From Kitagawia praeruptora (Eukaryota; Streptophyta; Magnoliopsida; Apiales; Apiaceae), in assembly GCA_037693485.1 (NCBI GenBank), contig CM075353.1, positions 109,326,501 through 109,390,500 of the forward strand: DNA of 64,000 nucleotides, written 5' to 3'. Shown in pieces: positions 45,807-56,914 of the stretch. Numbering within the stretch: the stretch's first letter is position 1; each line of letters opens with the position of its first letter. The notes beneath the pieces are model-generated. The model saw nothing but the letters and a program-made list of their open reading frames with translations, ran no database searches and was not told the DNA's origin. Both the position numbers and the translations under genes were made by a program.

Positions 45807-46671
45807 GTGTTGATGAGTGGATTTCGTAATCAACTTATAAGAGGTCTACGGGTAGTTGTATAGGCTAGCGATCAACTGTTCTATGGAAGATTTGGGTTGT
45901 GTTTGTGGGGGTTGAGCTGTGCTCGAGGGTATCTCCAATAATCTCCAATGCCTTTAGAGAAAATCAGAGAACTTAATGCGTCTTACCCTGAGGTGCCTAC
46001 GTACCCCTGTATATATAGGGATCAAGCTCACGTAGTTCTAATGGGACTTTGTCTCTTACTGGAATAGTTGTATTCGGTCACTTAGTTCGTGTAGGACTCA
46101 GGTTCCTTTAGAGCCTTCCACGAACTAGTTGGCTAAGTAGAGTAGAACTCGAGTTCGTACCCTACTATGATTCTCTCATTGATCAGAGATAATTCTAGGA
46201 TCATTTGCGCCCTAGAATTATACTCCAATATCAATTCGTTTATCTGTTCTAGATGGCTTCTAGAACTTTCTGTTGGCAACTCGTAGGAACCTGGTACTCA
46301 GGAACCTATATCTTAGGAGCCTGTTTCTCAGGAACCTCCTTATTTCGGGACATATCGCTTAGGGACCTCCCTTTAGGTGTCAATACCTGCACAAATAACA
46401 AACTGGTTAGACTGGATAACCCTTCATATGCTTTTATCATCTTTATGGCTGTTGCTATGCTAACTCGAACTCTTCTGCTTGGAGGAACCTGGTCTTCTAG
46501 TGCTCATCTCAGCTTCCTGACCATTGGGAACCTCCTGATACTCCTTCTTCCTTAGTCATTTCTTCTATCTGGCCTTCACAACTCGTAAGGGATCTATCTT
46601 CTGGCTTGTATGGATCGAACCCTATAGATTAATGGGCCTAAATCTAGTCCATGGAGATTTTGGGCACAACA
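45807..46671 (-). repeat. 3' LTR of Tat-2
   Basis: About 865 bp with ends TGTTG...CAACA. It is flanked inside by a purine run (AACCGGGGGGTACT on the minus strand, 46672-46685), the polypurine tract. It contains repeated AGGAACCT motifs near 46290-46380. The other LTR is outside the window, so the outer boundary is inferred from the terminal motif. Confidence 0.7.
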
Positions 46672-47717
46672 AGTACCCCCCGGTTCCTTGAAATCATGTA
46701 ATGTGAAAGGAACCTATTCTAATTCTACGATCAAAGGTTTAATGCTAAACCATCCTGGTAACTATACCTCGCTTCAACATTGTATATCCAAGCCTACATG
46801 AGCTAACTCGGTATAGGAAACAGGACATAGAATATTTTCAGCTTGATATAATCTTGAGTAAGCTTCCTTTGTATTAAGGAACCTGTTATCTCGCTATTTT
46901 CTTCTTCTTGCTCCAGCTCTCGAAATCTACTTTATGTTTGCACTCAACTTCCCAGGGAATCTAACTTGTCACTCAACTCCACGCCTCTTTAAATTTAATA
47001 ATTTAAGAGGGAATAATGGTTGGTTGTAGAAGATAATTCAAAATTTGAATTGAACTTATCACTTACCAAAGCTGTAGTTAATGTGTAAGTTCCCAAGGTT
47101 CATACGCTTCTCACGCGTGTACCTCTTTATTTTACCGCTCCAGTAATGTGCTGCCACGTGTACGAACTGTTTCCCGTTTACCTCGACTATTTAATTATCT
47201 CTCAATCCCTCAGGTCCGTTTTTACCTTTACCAATCACTTGCAAAAACTTTTGGAGAGAAAACAAGAGGAGTTCAACAGTCATTCGCTTAATTCATCTTC
47301 TCCGTCGCCGTTCAATTCAAATCAAGGTATGGTTTCGACTTATTTCTTTCTATTCTCTCATATCCTTGTCTCGTTTTTCAATCATCTGTTTCCTTGGACT
47401 TTGCATGCCATCGTTTTCTTTGTATGTATGCGTCTGTATCTGTTCTTCAAACTCCATATTTCACACACACGAACGTTCACAACCTCTGGTTTATCAGTAC
47501 TTTAACCGTCGATTCATGGTTGCGTTGTCATGGTTTTATCATAATCTTTAGCTGTCTGTCTATTCATGTGTTTCTAATTTTGTTGGTACCTGCCCTCTTC
47601 AAGGTCTTCTGTAATTATGCCCTGTTAATAACTGCACCGTGTCTAAACACTTTAGAACCCTAATCTTTCTCCTAGGTTCCATAAAGACCTGACCCTTCTT
47701 CGTCTGTCTTTTTGCAG
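46672..47717 (+). promoter_or_regulatory. Promoter and leader of the Tat-2 antisense gene
   Basis: A G-box-like CCACGTGT is at 47154-47161 and a weak TATA-like CTATTTAATTA near 47186. A leader intron is likely: donor AAG|GTATGG at 47327, acceptor TTTTTGCAG at 47717, directly before the ATG. No protein frame in this stretch is recognisable. Confidence 0.45.
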
Positions 47718-49787
47718 ATGTCTTCTGAATCTACCCATTATGACCACCAATCTTCGACTCAACCCTTAGTTGCTATGTCGATTGGTGAGAGAACTAGATC
47801 CAGGGTTGTGATACCCAATGTAAATGAGCCTGAGGACATACTCATTAAACCTATAGTATCTCCATTGTCTCAACCTCCTATCCCTACATTTATCGACTTA
47901 GGAGATGATTGGCCCTCTGATGATGAGGAGGTGTCAAAACCTGAACTTAAACTTGAATCCTTCTTGGAACCTGATTTTCAGAGTGAGGCGACTGTTGAGA
48001 GAGAGTTATTCAAACAGGAAATTACACCTTTTTGTGAGAAAACTGATTCCATTATGACCTCTGTTAAGTTAGAAAAACTTCTGGAGGAATGTCCCCGTCC
48101 AATCTGTAGTATTGTGATTCCTAAGCCTGGTGAAAGAGCTCACAGATTTGATGTCAAAATCCCTGATCGTGGGATTCCTAATGCCGTCATTTCTGCTGCT
48201 TTTTTGAGAGTAGGTTTTTCTATACCTCTTCATCCTTTTCTAAGGGAAGTATTAGAGTTTTATAACTTAGCACCTATGCAACTGACTCCCAACTCTTACC
48301 ATTTGGCCATCAGTACTTTTATTCTGTATTCCAGCAAATTCACAACTCCCCTATCTGCCCCTGAGTTAGGTTATTTCTTTAGGCTGAAAGATACCGGGAG
48401 AAGTTCAGGTTGTTTTTATCTGTCAGCATGGCCTTGTCATCAGGGTCAATGTATAAAAAATGTTAAACAGAACTTTGATTTGTGGCAAGAACAATTTGTC
48501 TATTGTTTTGACTGCCCTGATGTTAAGTACGCTTTTAATCGCCGTCCAAATATTCCCAAACAAACCATTCTGACTGGAGTGTGTTTAGAGAGGGCAAAAG
48601 AGATCTTGAAACTATCAGCTTCCATTAGGGACTGCTTGATTCTGATGACCCCTGAAAATTTGACTTCCCTAGGTTTTATTCCTTCAAACACTGGTATGAG
48701 CTTCCTTATTGTTATGTCTTTCCTTCCTAACTGTATCTTTGTGAATACATCTTTTTACTCCATGCATGCCTCTCTAATTTTTAACTTATTGTTCTATGCA
48801 GACATGGCTCCCAAAGTTCCCTCTTTTGTCAAACGAACCAAGAATGTAGACAAGATCTTTAAAGCTGATGTTGAGACACAGGAGATTCCGCTCACAGCAA
48901 CACCAATCAGCCAAGTTCCTACCCCAGCCTCTGTCCAGACTCAGCCATCTAGCTCCTCCAAGCGCAAATTAGCTCAGACTACTCTTGACCTCTCTGGGAG
49001 TTCACAAACCAGGTCCATGAGGAAGAGCAAAGCTGTGAAAGTTGAATCAGTTGTAGCACAGAATCAATTTAAAGAATTGATTGATACACATGTGCTTCCA
49101 GAAGCGATTGCCAGCTGGGCCAAGATGGATTCTACCGAGGCTATGCATGCCATGAGGTTCTCTGCTGCCCAAAATGCATTCTTTGCCCTACGATACTGTG
49201 ATGATTTTGCCTTGAAGACACAGTATGACCTCCGATTGCAAGGAGAGATCTCAAAACTCAAAGAGGAGCTGGCTGCTAAAGAGGAGAGCGTGAATATTGC
49301 CACTGCTGCGGTAAGGAGGGCTAATGCTGTTGAAACCTCACTAAAGAATAGTAGGGATGAGCTTCAGGAACAGGTGAAGAGTTTGCAGGATGAGAAATTA
49401 TCCATGCTAGAGAAAATCAATGAACTAAAAGCTCAGGTTGATGCTTTAAATGCTGCGGCCGCTACTGTCAAATCATCCCTGCTCGTCCAGGAAAAAGCTT
49501 GGTATGATGAAGGTTATGACGAAGGCATTCGTGACTACATGAGATCCATGTGGGAGAAAATGCCCGAGCTAAACTGGTCTCTCCTAGGCGAGGACGTAGT
49601 GGGGATGATCAAGGACTTTGAGAATGAAGCTGCTGCTGCAACCTCTGTACCTTCCGTGAAAACGGTTGAGAGGTCTCCAGGTGCCAACCTTGAGACTGCA
49701 GAGGTTCCTGCTCCTGAAGTTGTTCAGCCTATCCTTCCAACTCCTCCTGTTGTCAGCAAGGGTTCTGATGAAGCTCCTCCTTCGTAA
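47718..49787 (+). CDS. Tat-2 antisense ORF: gypsy-type transposon domain plus coiled coil
   Basis: Runs opposite to pol. I read exons 47718-48693 and 48802-49787 (653 residues). The 108-base intron is in frame, has GTATGAG and TTCTATGCAG borders, and would encode an unlikely hydrophobic stretch if retained. The N-terminus is disordered and acidic. Residues of about 150-320 resemble the putative gypsy-type transposon domain (VGFSIPLHPFLREVLEFYN; QLTPNSYHLAISTFIL; LGYFFRLK). After it come a Ser/Pro-rich basic region, a long coiled coil (LQGEISKLKEELAAKEESV to LNAAAATV) and an acidic C-terminus. Antisense ORFs of this kind are known in Tat-clade elements; their biochemical role is not established. 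It is intact, and the matching ORF of Tat-1 is truncated. A role in regulation or particle assembly is only a guess. Confidence 0.75.
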   Translation: MSSESTHYDHQSSTQPLVAMSIGERTRSRVVIPNVNEPEDILIKPIVSPLSQPPIPTFIDLGDDWPSDDEEVSKPELKLESFLEPDFQSEATVERELFKQEITPFCEKTDSIMTSVKLEKLLEECPRPICSIVIPKPGERAHRFDVKIPDRGIPNAVISAAFLRVGFSIPLHPFLREVLEFYNLAPMQLTPNSYHLAISTFILYSSKFTTPLSAPELGYFFRLKDTGRSSGCFYLSAWPCHQGQCIKNVKQNFDLWQEQFVYCFDCPDVKYAFNRRPNIPKQTILTGVCLERAKEILKLSASIRDCLILMTPENLTSLGFIPSNTGMSFLIVMSFLPNCIFVNTSFYSMHASLIFNLLFYADMAPKVPSFVKRTKNVDKIFKADVETQEIPLTATPISQVPTPASVQTQPSSSSKRKLAQTTLDLSGSSQTRSMRKSKAVKVESVVAQNQFKELIDTHVLPEAIASWAKMDSTEAMHAMRFSAAQNAFFALRYCDDFALKTQYDLRLQGEISKLKEELAAKEESVNIATAAVRRANAVETSLKNSRDELQEQVKSLQDEKLSMLEKINELKAQVDALNAAAATVKSSLLVQEKAWYDEGYDEGIRDYMRSMWEKMPELNWSLLGEDVVGMIKDFENEAAAATSVPSVKTVERSPGANLETAEVPAPEVVQPILPTPPVVSKGSDEAPPS

Positions 49788-50354
49788 TTTCAACAATATC
49801 CTTTAAAAACTTTTGATAACTTTTGATGAGGTCGCGGGCTCCTCGTAACGCCTCGCAAGATGTAATTTTAAATTTGGTTTCCATGGCCTTCGTGCCAATA
49901 ACTCTTTATGCTGGTTTTCTGGGTCTTTGTACCCATAACTCTCTTCATGGTTTATGATATTTATTTGCTTTTGCTGCATATCTATACTTGTACCTATGTG
50001 CTTCCATCATTGCATTTTACCTTTATTCCCCCTAACAATTACTTAGTGTCCGTACTTGTGCATTCAAGCTTACGTGGGCTAGCCCTTTGTAAGAAACAGA
50101 ATATACTCGTACTTTCACTATATAATTTCTCGAAATAAAAGGCCATCAAATCGCAACAACTTACTTATGAGCTTAAACACGTCTTTTCCTATGCTTCACT
50201 CAACATTTTCAGAGTCGCATTCTGAACTAAAAACCCTTTCTGATAACCTTAGATCCTAAATAGTTTGACCAGGTTCCTCGACCATTAAACCTGCAAAATA
50301 AACATAAAACAGAAACTAGTTAAGGTTAGTAAAATTTCTTTTGTTTAATTCGGG
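49788..50354. other. Spacer downstream of the antisense ORF
   Basis: AT-rich 3' untranslated DNA between the antisense stop and the repeat array. Nothing recognisable. Confidence 0.5.
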
Positions 50355-50970
50355 TCATCTCTTGGAAAGGTTGCCTGCTTGGCTCCCAATCCTAATCTCT
50401 AGGTCCCAACATGCCTCGAGGCATGTTGGTTCCTTTTTTCTCTTGGAAAGGTAACCTGCTTGGTTCCCAATCCTATTCTCTAGGTCCCAACATGCCTCGA
50501 GACATGTTGGTTCCTTTTTGTGCCTCGAGGCGATTCTAGGAACCTGTGCGCCGTTCTGGGAGTCCACACAGATTCCTCTTCTTCATGTGTCAGGCTAGAC
50601 ATCTTATGAAGGTAAATGCTAAGGATTTTATCCCTTCTTCCCATGTGCCAAAGACGGTTCCACATGAGGGAGAGCTTATTAGGCTTCTCTTTAAGAACAA
50701 GTGTGCCGGTCTAGGCTCCACACAGGTTCCTTTAGGTGCCTTTTGTCAGGACTTTAGGTGCCTTTTGTCAGGACTTTAGATGCCTTTTGTCAGGACTTTA
50801 ATTCTCGTGCTCAAGGAACTTGAGGCTTTTGGCAACAATGTCGTGCTCAGTCAGCTGAGGCTTTTCAATCACATTTGCTCAGGAAGCTACCTGAGGCTTT
50901 TCTCGTGCCCAGGAAGCTACCTGGGGCTTTTTATTGATGCGTGCTCGGGAAGCTACCCAAGGCTTTGGTT
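50355..50970. repeat. 3' tandem repeats of Tat-2 (three arrays)
   Basis: About 95-bp unit twice (CTCTTGGAAAGGT, CCCAACATGCCTCGAG; 50355-50535). A 24-bp unit three times (GGTGCCTTTTGTCAGGACTT; 50733-50800). A 31-38 bp unit three times (GGAAGCTACC.GAGGCTTTT; 50880-50967). Position matches the 37-bp minisatellite of Tat-1. Frames crossing it are artefacts. Confidence 0.8.
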
Positions 50971-51470
50971 CAAGTCAGTCATTCTCAACTTGCATACTTT
51001 TATCGAATCACATTCATACTTTCAATGCTACAGGGACCTGTAAGTCAGGGTGTCCTGCAAAATACAATACAATGCTACAGGATCCTGTTAGTCAAGGTAA
51101 CCTGTTTCAAAAGTTTCAAATTGGCATATGAAATATCAAATCATAGCATGCGCAATATTGTCTAAGTAGGAATACTTCTAAGTAGGAATACTACCCCCAG
51201 TTCTTTTAGGTAATTATTATTACGTAAAAGAACTATTAAGGAGCTATAGCTGCAAAGAATGCACTCAAAATATTCAACGTAGAGCTATCTATCGCTCAAT
51301 ACTTTAGAAAGAAATCGTCTTACAAGTAGGGAGGTTCACATCAAGTACCCCCCGAGTACATGCATAATTAAATACTGAAATCAAAATATTGGTCAGCTAT
51401 AACTAATAAGCTGCCTTTATTCGTGGGCTGAAAGAGCCTTACTTTTCCTAAGAAAAAACACATAAAAGAG
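50971..51470. other. Tat-2 spacer between repeats and pol stop
   Basis: No recognisable coding content. Contains a short direct repeat of TACAGG.ACCTGT type near 51030 and 51075. Confidence 0.45.
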
Positions 51471-54400
51471 TTACTGATAATACTTCTTGAGATGTTCTGC
51501 ATTCCAAGCTCTCGGAATGAGGTTCCCATCCATATCCATCAAGTGGTAGGTTCCTTCCCAAGTTGCTGACTTTATCTGGTAAGGTCCCTCCCAATTCGCT
51601 CCAAAGGCTCCATGTGCCAGAACCCTGGTATTTGGCATGACTTTTCTCAGAACTAGGTCTCCAACTTTAAAAGGTCTTGCCTTCACCTTTTTGTTGTAGT
51701 ATCTTCGAACTCTCTGTTGATATGCTGCTAACTTCACTTGCGAATCTGCTCTCAACTCTTCGATCATGTCCAAATACAGTCTTTGATTGACCTCATTGCT
51801 TTCGGGATCAAAATACTTTCTTCTCAATGAACCTGTTCCAACTTCCACAGGCACCATAGCTTCACAACCATAAGCAAGAGTAAAAGGAGACTCACCAGTT
51901 GTAGTTCTAGGCGTGGTGTTATACGACCACAAGACTCCAGGAAGCTCTTCTGGCCAGCTTCCTTTCTTATCCTCAAGCCTCGTCTTCAAAATGTGCTTGA
52001 TAATCTTATTCACTGCTTCAGTCTGTCCATTACTCTGCGGATAATACACTGCTGAAAATGCCTTCTGAATGCCAAACTGCTCACACAACCCTCTAAGCTC
52101 TCTACTATCAAACTGCTTCCCGTTGTCAGAAATCAGTTTCTGGGGAATGCCAAACCTGCATACAATGGCTCGAAACACAAACTCAGTCAACTTTGACGCT
52201 GTAATCTTAGCAAGTGGTTCTGCTTCTGCCCACTTTGTAAAGTAATCAACTGCAACCACTGCATATTTCACTCCTCCTTTTCCTTTCGGGAGTTCTCCAA
52301 TGAGGTCTATTCCCCAAACAGCGAATGGCCAAGGGCTAACAATCGGTTTGATAGGTGCTACAGGACGATTATCAAAATTTGCAAACCTCTGACAATTACT
52401 GCATGCCTGCACAAATTTTGTAGCATCTGCTTTGATGGTTGGCCAATAATATCCTTGTCGAAGGACTTTCATGGCTAAAGAATTACCCCCCGAGTGATTT
52501 CCACATACTCCTTCATGAATCTCCTCGAGGATATATTTGCATTGTTCTCCAGCTACACACTTGAGCAAAGGTTGATTGAATCCTCGCCTATATAGAATTC
52601 CATCATAGATTACATACTTGGCTGCATGATACCTCAGCTTCCTAGTATCATCTTGACTAGGAGGTAGCTCCCCTTTATCTAGGTAACGATGTATTGGGGT
52701 CATCCAGGAATCTTCAACTGGGAACTTGATATCCATCACTTCTTCTTTAAAAACACTAGGTTGCTCCTGAATCTGAAGTGGAATTACCCCCAATAACGTG
52801 GATTCTCTCTGAGATCCTAGCTTGGCCAATGCATCTGCCTTGGTATTCTTTCCTCGAGGTATTTGATCTAGCTTCACCTCTTTGAACCTCGCGATCAACT
52901 CCTGGGAGTACCTCAAATACAAGTCTGTTCTTGGACCTCTCGCCTGAAAACCACCACGAATCTGCCAAACTACTAACATCGAATCACTAAACACTTTAAT
53001 ATTCTCCACTTTCATCTCCAAAGCTAACTTGAGGCCTGCAATCAATGCCTCATACTCTGCATCATTGTTCGTGGCCTTAAAAGCAAAATGAATCGAGCTA
53101 TAGAGTTGGTGCCCTTCTGGACTAACTAGTTCTATGCCGGCACCTGCTCCACCACTGTTAGCAGCTCCATCCACATACAGTGTCCACCAAGGTGCACAGT
53201 TGTCATTATCTGCCTGGTTTTCTACCACCTCTTTTGGCCCCTCCTGGCCGGTAACCTCTACATGAGGTGGAAACTCGATTAAGAAATCTGCTAGAGCTTG
53301 AGCTTTGATTGCTGTCTTTGGCTTGTATTCTATGTCGAACTGTCCTAACTCCACAGCCCACTTTAGCATTCTCCCAGAAGTTTCTGGCCTATGCATCACT
53401 TGCTTAAGTGGATATGAGGTTCTTACCTCAATCTTATGAGCTTGGAAGTAAGGTCTTAGCTTCCTGGAAGCTAGAATCAAGGCAAAAACCAGTTTCTCCA
53501 TTCCTGTATACCTTGTTTCTGCATCAAGTAACCTTTTACTAACATAGTAGACTGGGCTCTGCTGTCCATTCTCTTCTCGAACCAGAACTGCACTAATGGA
53601 ATATTCTGATACAGCCAAGTAAAGTATCAATGTCTCTCCATCCACAGGTTTGGCTAACAGTGGGGGGCTCCCCAAATGCTCCTTTAACCTTCCAAACGCT
53701 ATCTCACATTCTGCTGTCCACTCAAATTTGCTTCCTTTCTTTATAGCTTTAAAGAACTCCTGACACTTATCAGTGGACTTCGAAATGAACCTATTCAAAG
53801 CTGCAACTCTTCCTGTGAGGGACTGAACCTCTCTCACAGTTCTCGGTGACCTCATATCAATCAATGCTTTAATCTTGGCTGGGTTGGCTTCGATACCTCT
53901 GTGGTTCACCATGAAACCCAGAAACTTTCCTGATTCTACCCCGAACACACATTTTTTAGGGTTCAGCTTCATTCTGTACTTTCGCAAGATTCCAAACATT
54001 TCTTCTAAGTGCTTTACATGGTCAACAGCTTCCTTAGACTTAACTAGCATATCATCCACATATACTTCCATAGTATGGCCAATTTGATCTTTAAACATCA
54101 TATTTACTAACCGTTGGTATGTGGCTCCAGCATTAATCAATCCAAATGGCATGCATACATAACAATAAAGACCTCTATCTGTAATAAAAGAAGTGTGCTC
54201 TTGATCAGGTTCATACATAGGAATTTGATTGTAACCTGAATATGCATCCATGAAGCTGAGTAGGGCATGTCCAGCTGTTGCATCCACTAACTGATCAATT
54301 CGTGGCAGCGGGAAGCTGTCTTTCAGGCATGCTTTGTTGAGATCTGTGAAGTCCACACAAGTTCTCCATTTTCCATTAGGTTTCTTTACCAAAACAGGGT

Positions 54401-55289
54401 TTGCCAACCATACCGGGTAGAAAGATTCTTTAACCAATCCTGCATCCAATAATCTGTCGACCTCTTCTTTCAATGCTTGAGCTCTTTCTCCACTAACTGG
54501 TCTTCGCTTCTGTCTCACTCCTTTCTTTTCTGGATCAATATTCAACTTATGACACATGACCCTTGGATCTATCCCTTCCATATCTGCGTGACACCATGCA
54601 AACACATCCAAGTTCTTGCCCAAAAAGGTAATGAGAGATTCCTTTAAGGCTGGGTCGAGTTGAGCTCCAATCTTCAACACTTTTATACCATCTTTGTCAT
54701 TGATCTTCACATCCAAAGTTTCACCAGCTGGTCCAGCCTTGACCATGGTTTCTGGCATTCGAGGATCTAAGTCTACCTCCATCTCTGTGGTTGAGTCCTC
54801 TTGAGGTTCCTGGACTTCGTACATGACATTCCTTCTCTTTGATGCTGGCTGACTGTCTTCATTGCTTCCATTATGTTTCAGTTTTCGGGATTTTTCTTCA
54901 TCCAATCCTTCTGCCATACACACATCACCACCCTTGTCCGTAGGGGATGCACTTCCTATCAGCAAATAAGGGGTATCCGGTCCCCGAAAAACTGGAATCT
55001 CATCATGAGGTTCCTCTTCTATGATCTCTTCAATTCTTATGGCTCTACAGGATGCTGGTACAAAGCCTTCCAAGGGTGTACTACGCAGATCAAGCGTTAT
55101 TTTATCTGGGTTCTTTCCTGGGAAATCATCAGGAACCTCGTCCATGGGTTCAGGCAATTTAGCAGCCTTAGCAGCATGTTGCAAAGCTTTGGTGTAGCAC
55201 TCTCTAGACTCATACTGGCATCCTCGAACTACACCAATTCCATTTGGTGTTGGGAACTTCATAGTTAAATGATAAATGGAGGTTACCAC
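51471..55289 (-). CDS. Tat-2 pol: protease end, RT, RNase H, second RNase H, integrase
   Basis: One open frame of 1,272 codons. It opens with the end of the protease region (MKFPTPNGIGVVRGCQYESR), because the rest is cut off by the Athila element, so the annotated methionine is not the real start. RT covers about residues 285-460 with an intact YVDDMLVKS near 407. RNase H follows to about 670. A second RNase H-like domain (LYVDGAANSGGAGAG near 703, FSDS near 770) marks the Tat clade. The integrase has an HHCC finger near 920-960, core residues in WGIDLIGEL (about 990), SDNGKQFDS (about 1055) and NGQTEAVN (about 1087), and a C-terminal domain with KVGDLVLRKV and WEGPYQ. It ends EHLKKYYQ. Enzymes for copying and inserting the element; not translatable from its own start now. 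Confidence 0.92.
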   Translation of the reverse strand: MVTSIYHLTMKFPTPNGIGVVRGCQYESRECYTKALQHAAKAAKLPEPMDEVPDDFPGKNPDKITLDLRSTPLEGFVPASCRAIRIEEIIEEEPHDEIPVFRGPDTPYLLIGSASPTDKGGDVCMAEGLDEEKSRKLKHNGSNEDSQPASKRRNVMYEVQEPQEDSTTEMEVDLDPRMPETMVKAGPAGETLDVKINDKDGIKVLKIGAQLDPALKESLITFLGKNLDVFAWCHADMEGIDPRVMCHKLNIDPEKKGVRQKRRPVSGERAQALKEEVDRLLDAGLVKESFYPVWLANPVLVKKPNGKWRTCVDFTDLNKACLKDSFPLPRIDQLVDATAGHALLSFMDAYSGYNQIPMYEPDQEHTSFITDRGLYCYVCMPFGLINAGATYQRLVNMMFKDQIGHTMEVYVDDMLVKSKEAVDHVKHLEEMFGILRKYRMKLNPKKCVFGVESGKFLGFMVNHRGIEANPAKIKALIDMRSPRTVREVQSLTGRVAALNRFISKSTDKCQEFFKAIKKGSKFEWTAECEIAFGRLKEHLGSPPLLAKPVDGETLILYLAVSEYSISAVLVREENGQQSPVYYVSKRLLDAETRYTGMEKLVFALILASRKLRPYFQAHKIEVRTSYPLKQVMHRPETSGRMLKWAVELGQFDIEYKPKTAIKAQALADFLIEFPPHVEVTGQEGPKEVVENQADNDNCAPWWTLYVDGAANSGGAGAGIELVSPEGHQLYSSIHFAFKATNNDAEYEALIAGLKLALEMKVENIKVFSDSMLVVWQIRGGFQARGPRTDLYLRYSQELIARFKEVKLDQIPRGKNTKADALAKLGSQRESTLLGVIPLQIQEQPSVFKEEVMDIKFPVEDSWMTPIHRYLDKGELPPSQDDTRKLRYHAAKYVIYDGILYRRGFNQPLLKCVAGEQCKYILEEIHEGVCGNHSGGNSLAMKVLRQGYYWPTIKADATKFVQACSNCQRFANFDNRPVAPIKPIVSPWPFAVWGIDLIGELPKGKGGVKYAVVAVDYFTKWAEAEPLAKITASKLTEFVFRAIVCRFGIPQKLISDNGKQFDSRELRGLCEQFGIQKAFSAVYYPQSNGQTEAVNKIIKHILKTRLEDKKGSWPEELPGVLWSYNTTPRTTTGESPFTLAYGCEAMVPVEVGTGSLRRKYFDPESNEVNQRLYLDMIEELRADSQVKLAAYQQRVRRYYNKKVKARPFKVGDLVLRKVMPNTRVLAHGAFGANWEGPYQIKSATWEGTYHLMDMDGNLIPRAWNAEHLKKYYQ

Positions 55290-56774
55290 TGATAAGTGGA
55301 TTTATATCCACTTGGAACATTCTAAATCGGCTTAAATTGATTGTCTTTGGCTCAAGTTTCTTGTAGTTTTGATGTATTTTGTTTAGTTGTGCAGATTTAC
55401 AAGGATGTTGATTATGGTGGATGTTTTTGTCGTTTTTGGAGATTTAATTTATTAAAATTCGGATTTATTGGGCTGCACGAATGAGATTCACTGTTTGGGC
55501 CATATCTTGAGTTCTATAAGTCTGTTTTCAGCCCGTAAGCAGTCCACGCGAAGATAACGAGATTCTCTATCATTATAAGGTGGTCCAGAGGTCCAATTAC
55601 GTCTGGAACGGCTCTGGAAAACTGAAGAAAAGTCAGCTACGAATTTCCCTTAAAAAACAGAATCAGTTTAGGAAACGTATTTTGCAGAAATTCTATTATA
55701 ATTCTGTTTTGGTATTTTCTTGCTGGGCAAGACTTTTAGAGCCTATTTAAACACATCCTACCATTGTAATAGGGACATACAGATTATCATAGTTTTATTA
55801 TTGTAACCAGCTTAGATCTGCAAGGGAGAAAAGGAGAGAAGGGTTCAACGCTAGTGACAAGCAACGGATCTAGATCTACTTCATCCTTTGTGTTACTTTG
55901 GATTATAGATTTGTTTTCTCAACTCTTGTTTATTAATATAATTACTTCTTTTATTCATATCTTGTTATTTACCATGTTTTCATCAAATCCCATGGTGACG
56001 AAAGGTTTAGTTATGAACTAATCGTTGTCATGGGATCCTAGTGGATTTATCTATGTAGCTTAGTAGTTTGCATGCCTTAAAGATTTATGTGTGGTGAATA
56101 CTGATATCCTCGTATGGTTAATCTTAATGCTTTTGGATGCGTAGCTAACATCTAAATTGAATTGTTAATCTCTTGCGAAACGAGAGTGGATCTTGAGATT
56201 TAGAACTTGCCATGCTAGCATAGGATAGGTTGATGTTAAGCATCATGATTTGTGGCATGAATAGAGATATTATGCTACCCTATGTGATCTAAGTGGATAA
56301 CTTGTGCTTCAACCTTTATGTTTTCAAATTCTATAGAGATATAGGGTCTAAACATAATAGGTGCCTACTCGTCTTCTATCTCTTTTGTGGATGTATGTGT
56401 AGATTGGTACTAGTATACCGAGAGGTAACTTTTACTCTTTTTGTTTTATTCGATCAGATATCAAACCCATCGCATGTTTTAATTAAAGGCTACAACTCTA
56501 AGTGAAGTAGATGATGAAACTAGGATTCCATGTTTTATTCTCATATTAGTAATTCGACTTTAATCTCTTTAATTAGTTAATCTTTAGTTTGATAATTAAT
56601 TTAGTAGTTAATAAAAATCCAATTTGTTATTTGTCTTAGCAGTGGATAAAAACCATACATCGGTGCATAGGTACATTAATTGAATTAAACACCATTCTAG
56701 ATCTCTGTGGGAACGAACTTGATTTAATCATATATTACTTGTGACAACGTGCGCTTGCGTGATTTTTCATAACA
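55290..56774 (+). repeat. 5' LTR of the Athila-type element
   Basis: 1,485 bp, starts TGATAAGTGGATTTATATCC and ends CATAACA before the primer site. A TATA-like CTATTTAAACAC lies near 55744. No ORF. Confidence 0.9.
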
Positions 56775-56780
56775 AGTTTT

Positions 56781-56798
56781 TGGCGCCGCTGCCGGGGA
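56781..56798 (+). other. Primer-binding site, tRNA-Asp type
   Basis: TGGCGCCGCTGCCGGGGA six bases after the LTR, close to the classic Athila site pairing with tRNA-Asp (one base from TGGCGCCGTTGCCGGGGA). Confidence 0.8.
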
Positions 56799-56914
56799 TC
56801 ATCGGTGTTTTTATTTTAGTTTATGTGCTTGTCATCAGTGGTCGTTAGCGTTCACTGACTCGGATTTCTTATTTAGTTTGTTTGTTTCGTGGTGTTTCAG
56901 GTACTTAAGTTTGT

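Larger units (their letters stand above)
45807..55289 (-). mobile_element. Tat-type Ty3 retrotransposon 2, split by an Athila insertion
   Basis: Minus-strand element. Its 3' LTR (45807-46671), polypurine tract, antisense ORF, tandem repeats and long open pol are in the window. The protease start, gag and 5' LTR must lie beyond the right edge, on the far side of the nested Athila element. Its pol is uninterrupted over 1,272 codons, so it was probably active recently before it was hit. It is a different family from Tat-1 but has the same domain order and architecture. Confidence 0.88.

Noticed and set aside
48694..48801. In-frame retention of this stretch in the Tat-2 antisense ORF
   Set aside because: GTATGAG and TTCTATGCAG borders and a hydrophobic T-rich translation point to an intron, though retention cannot be excluded.
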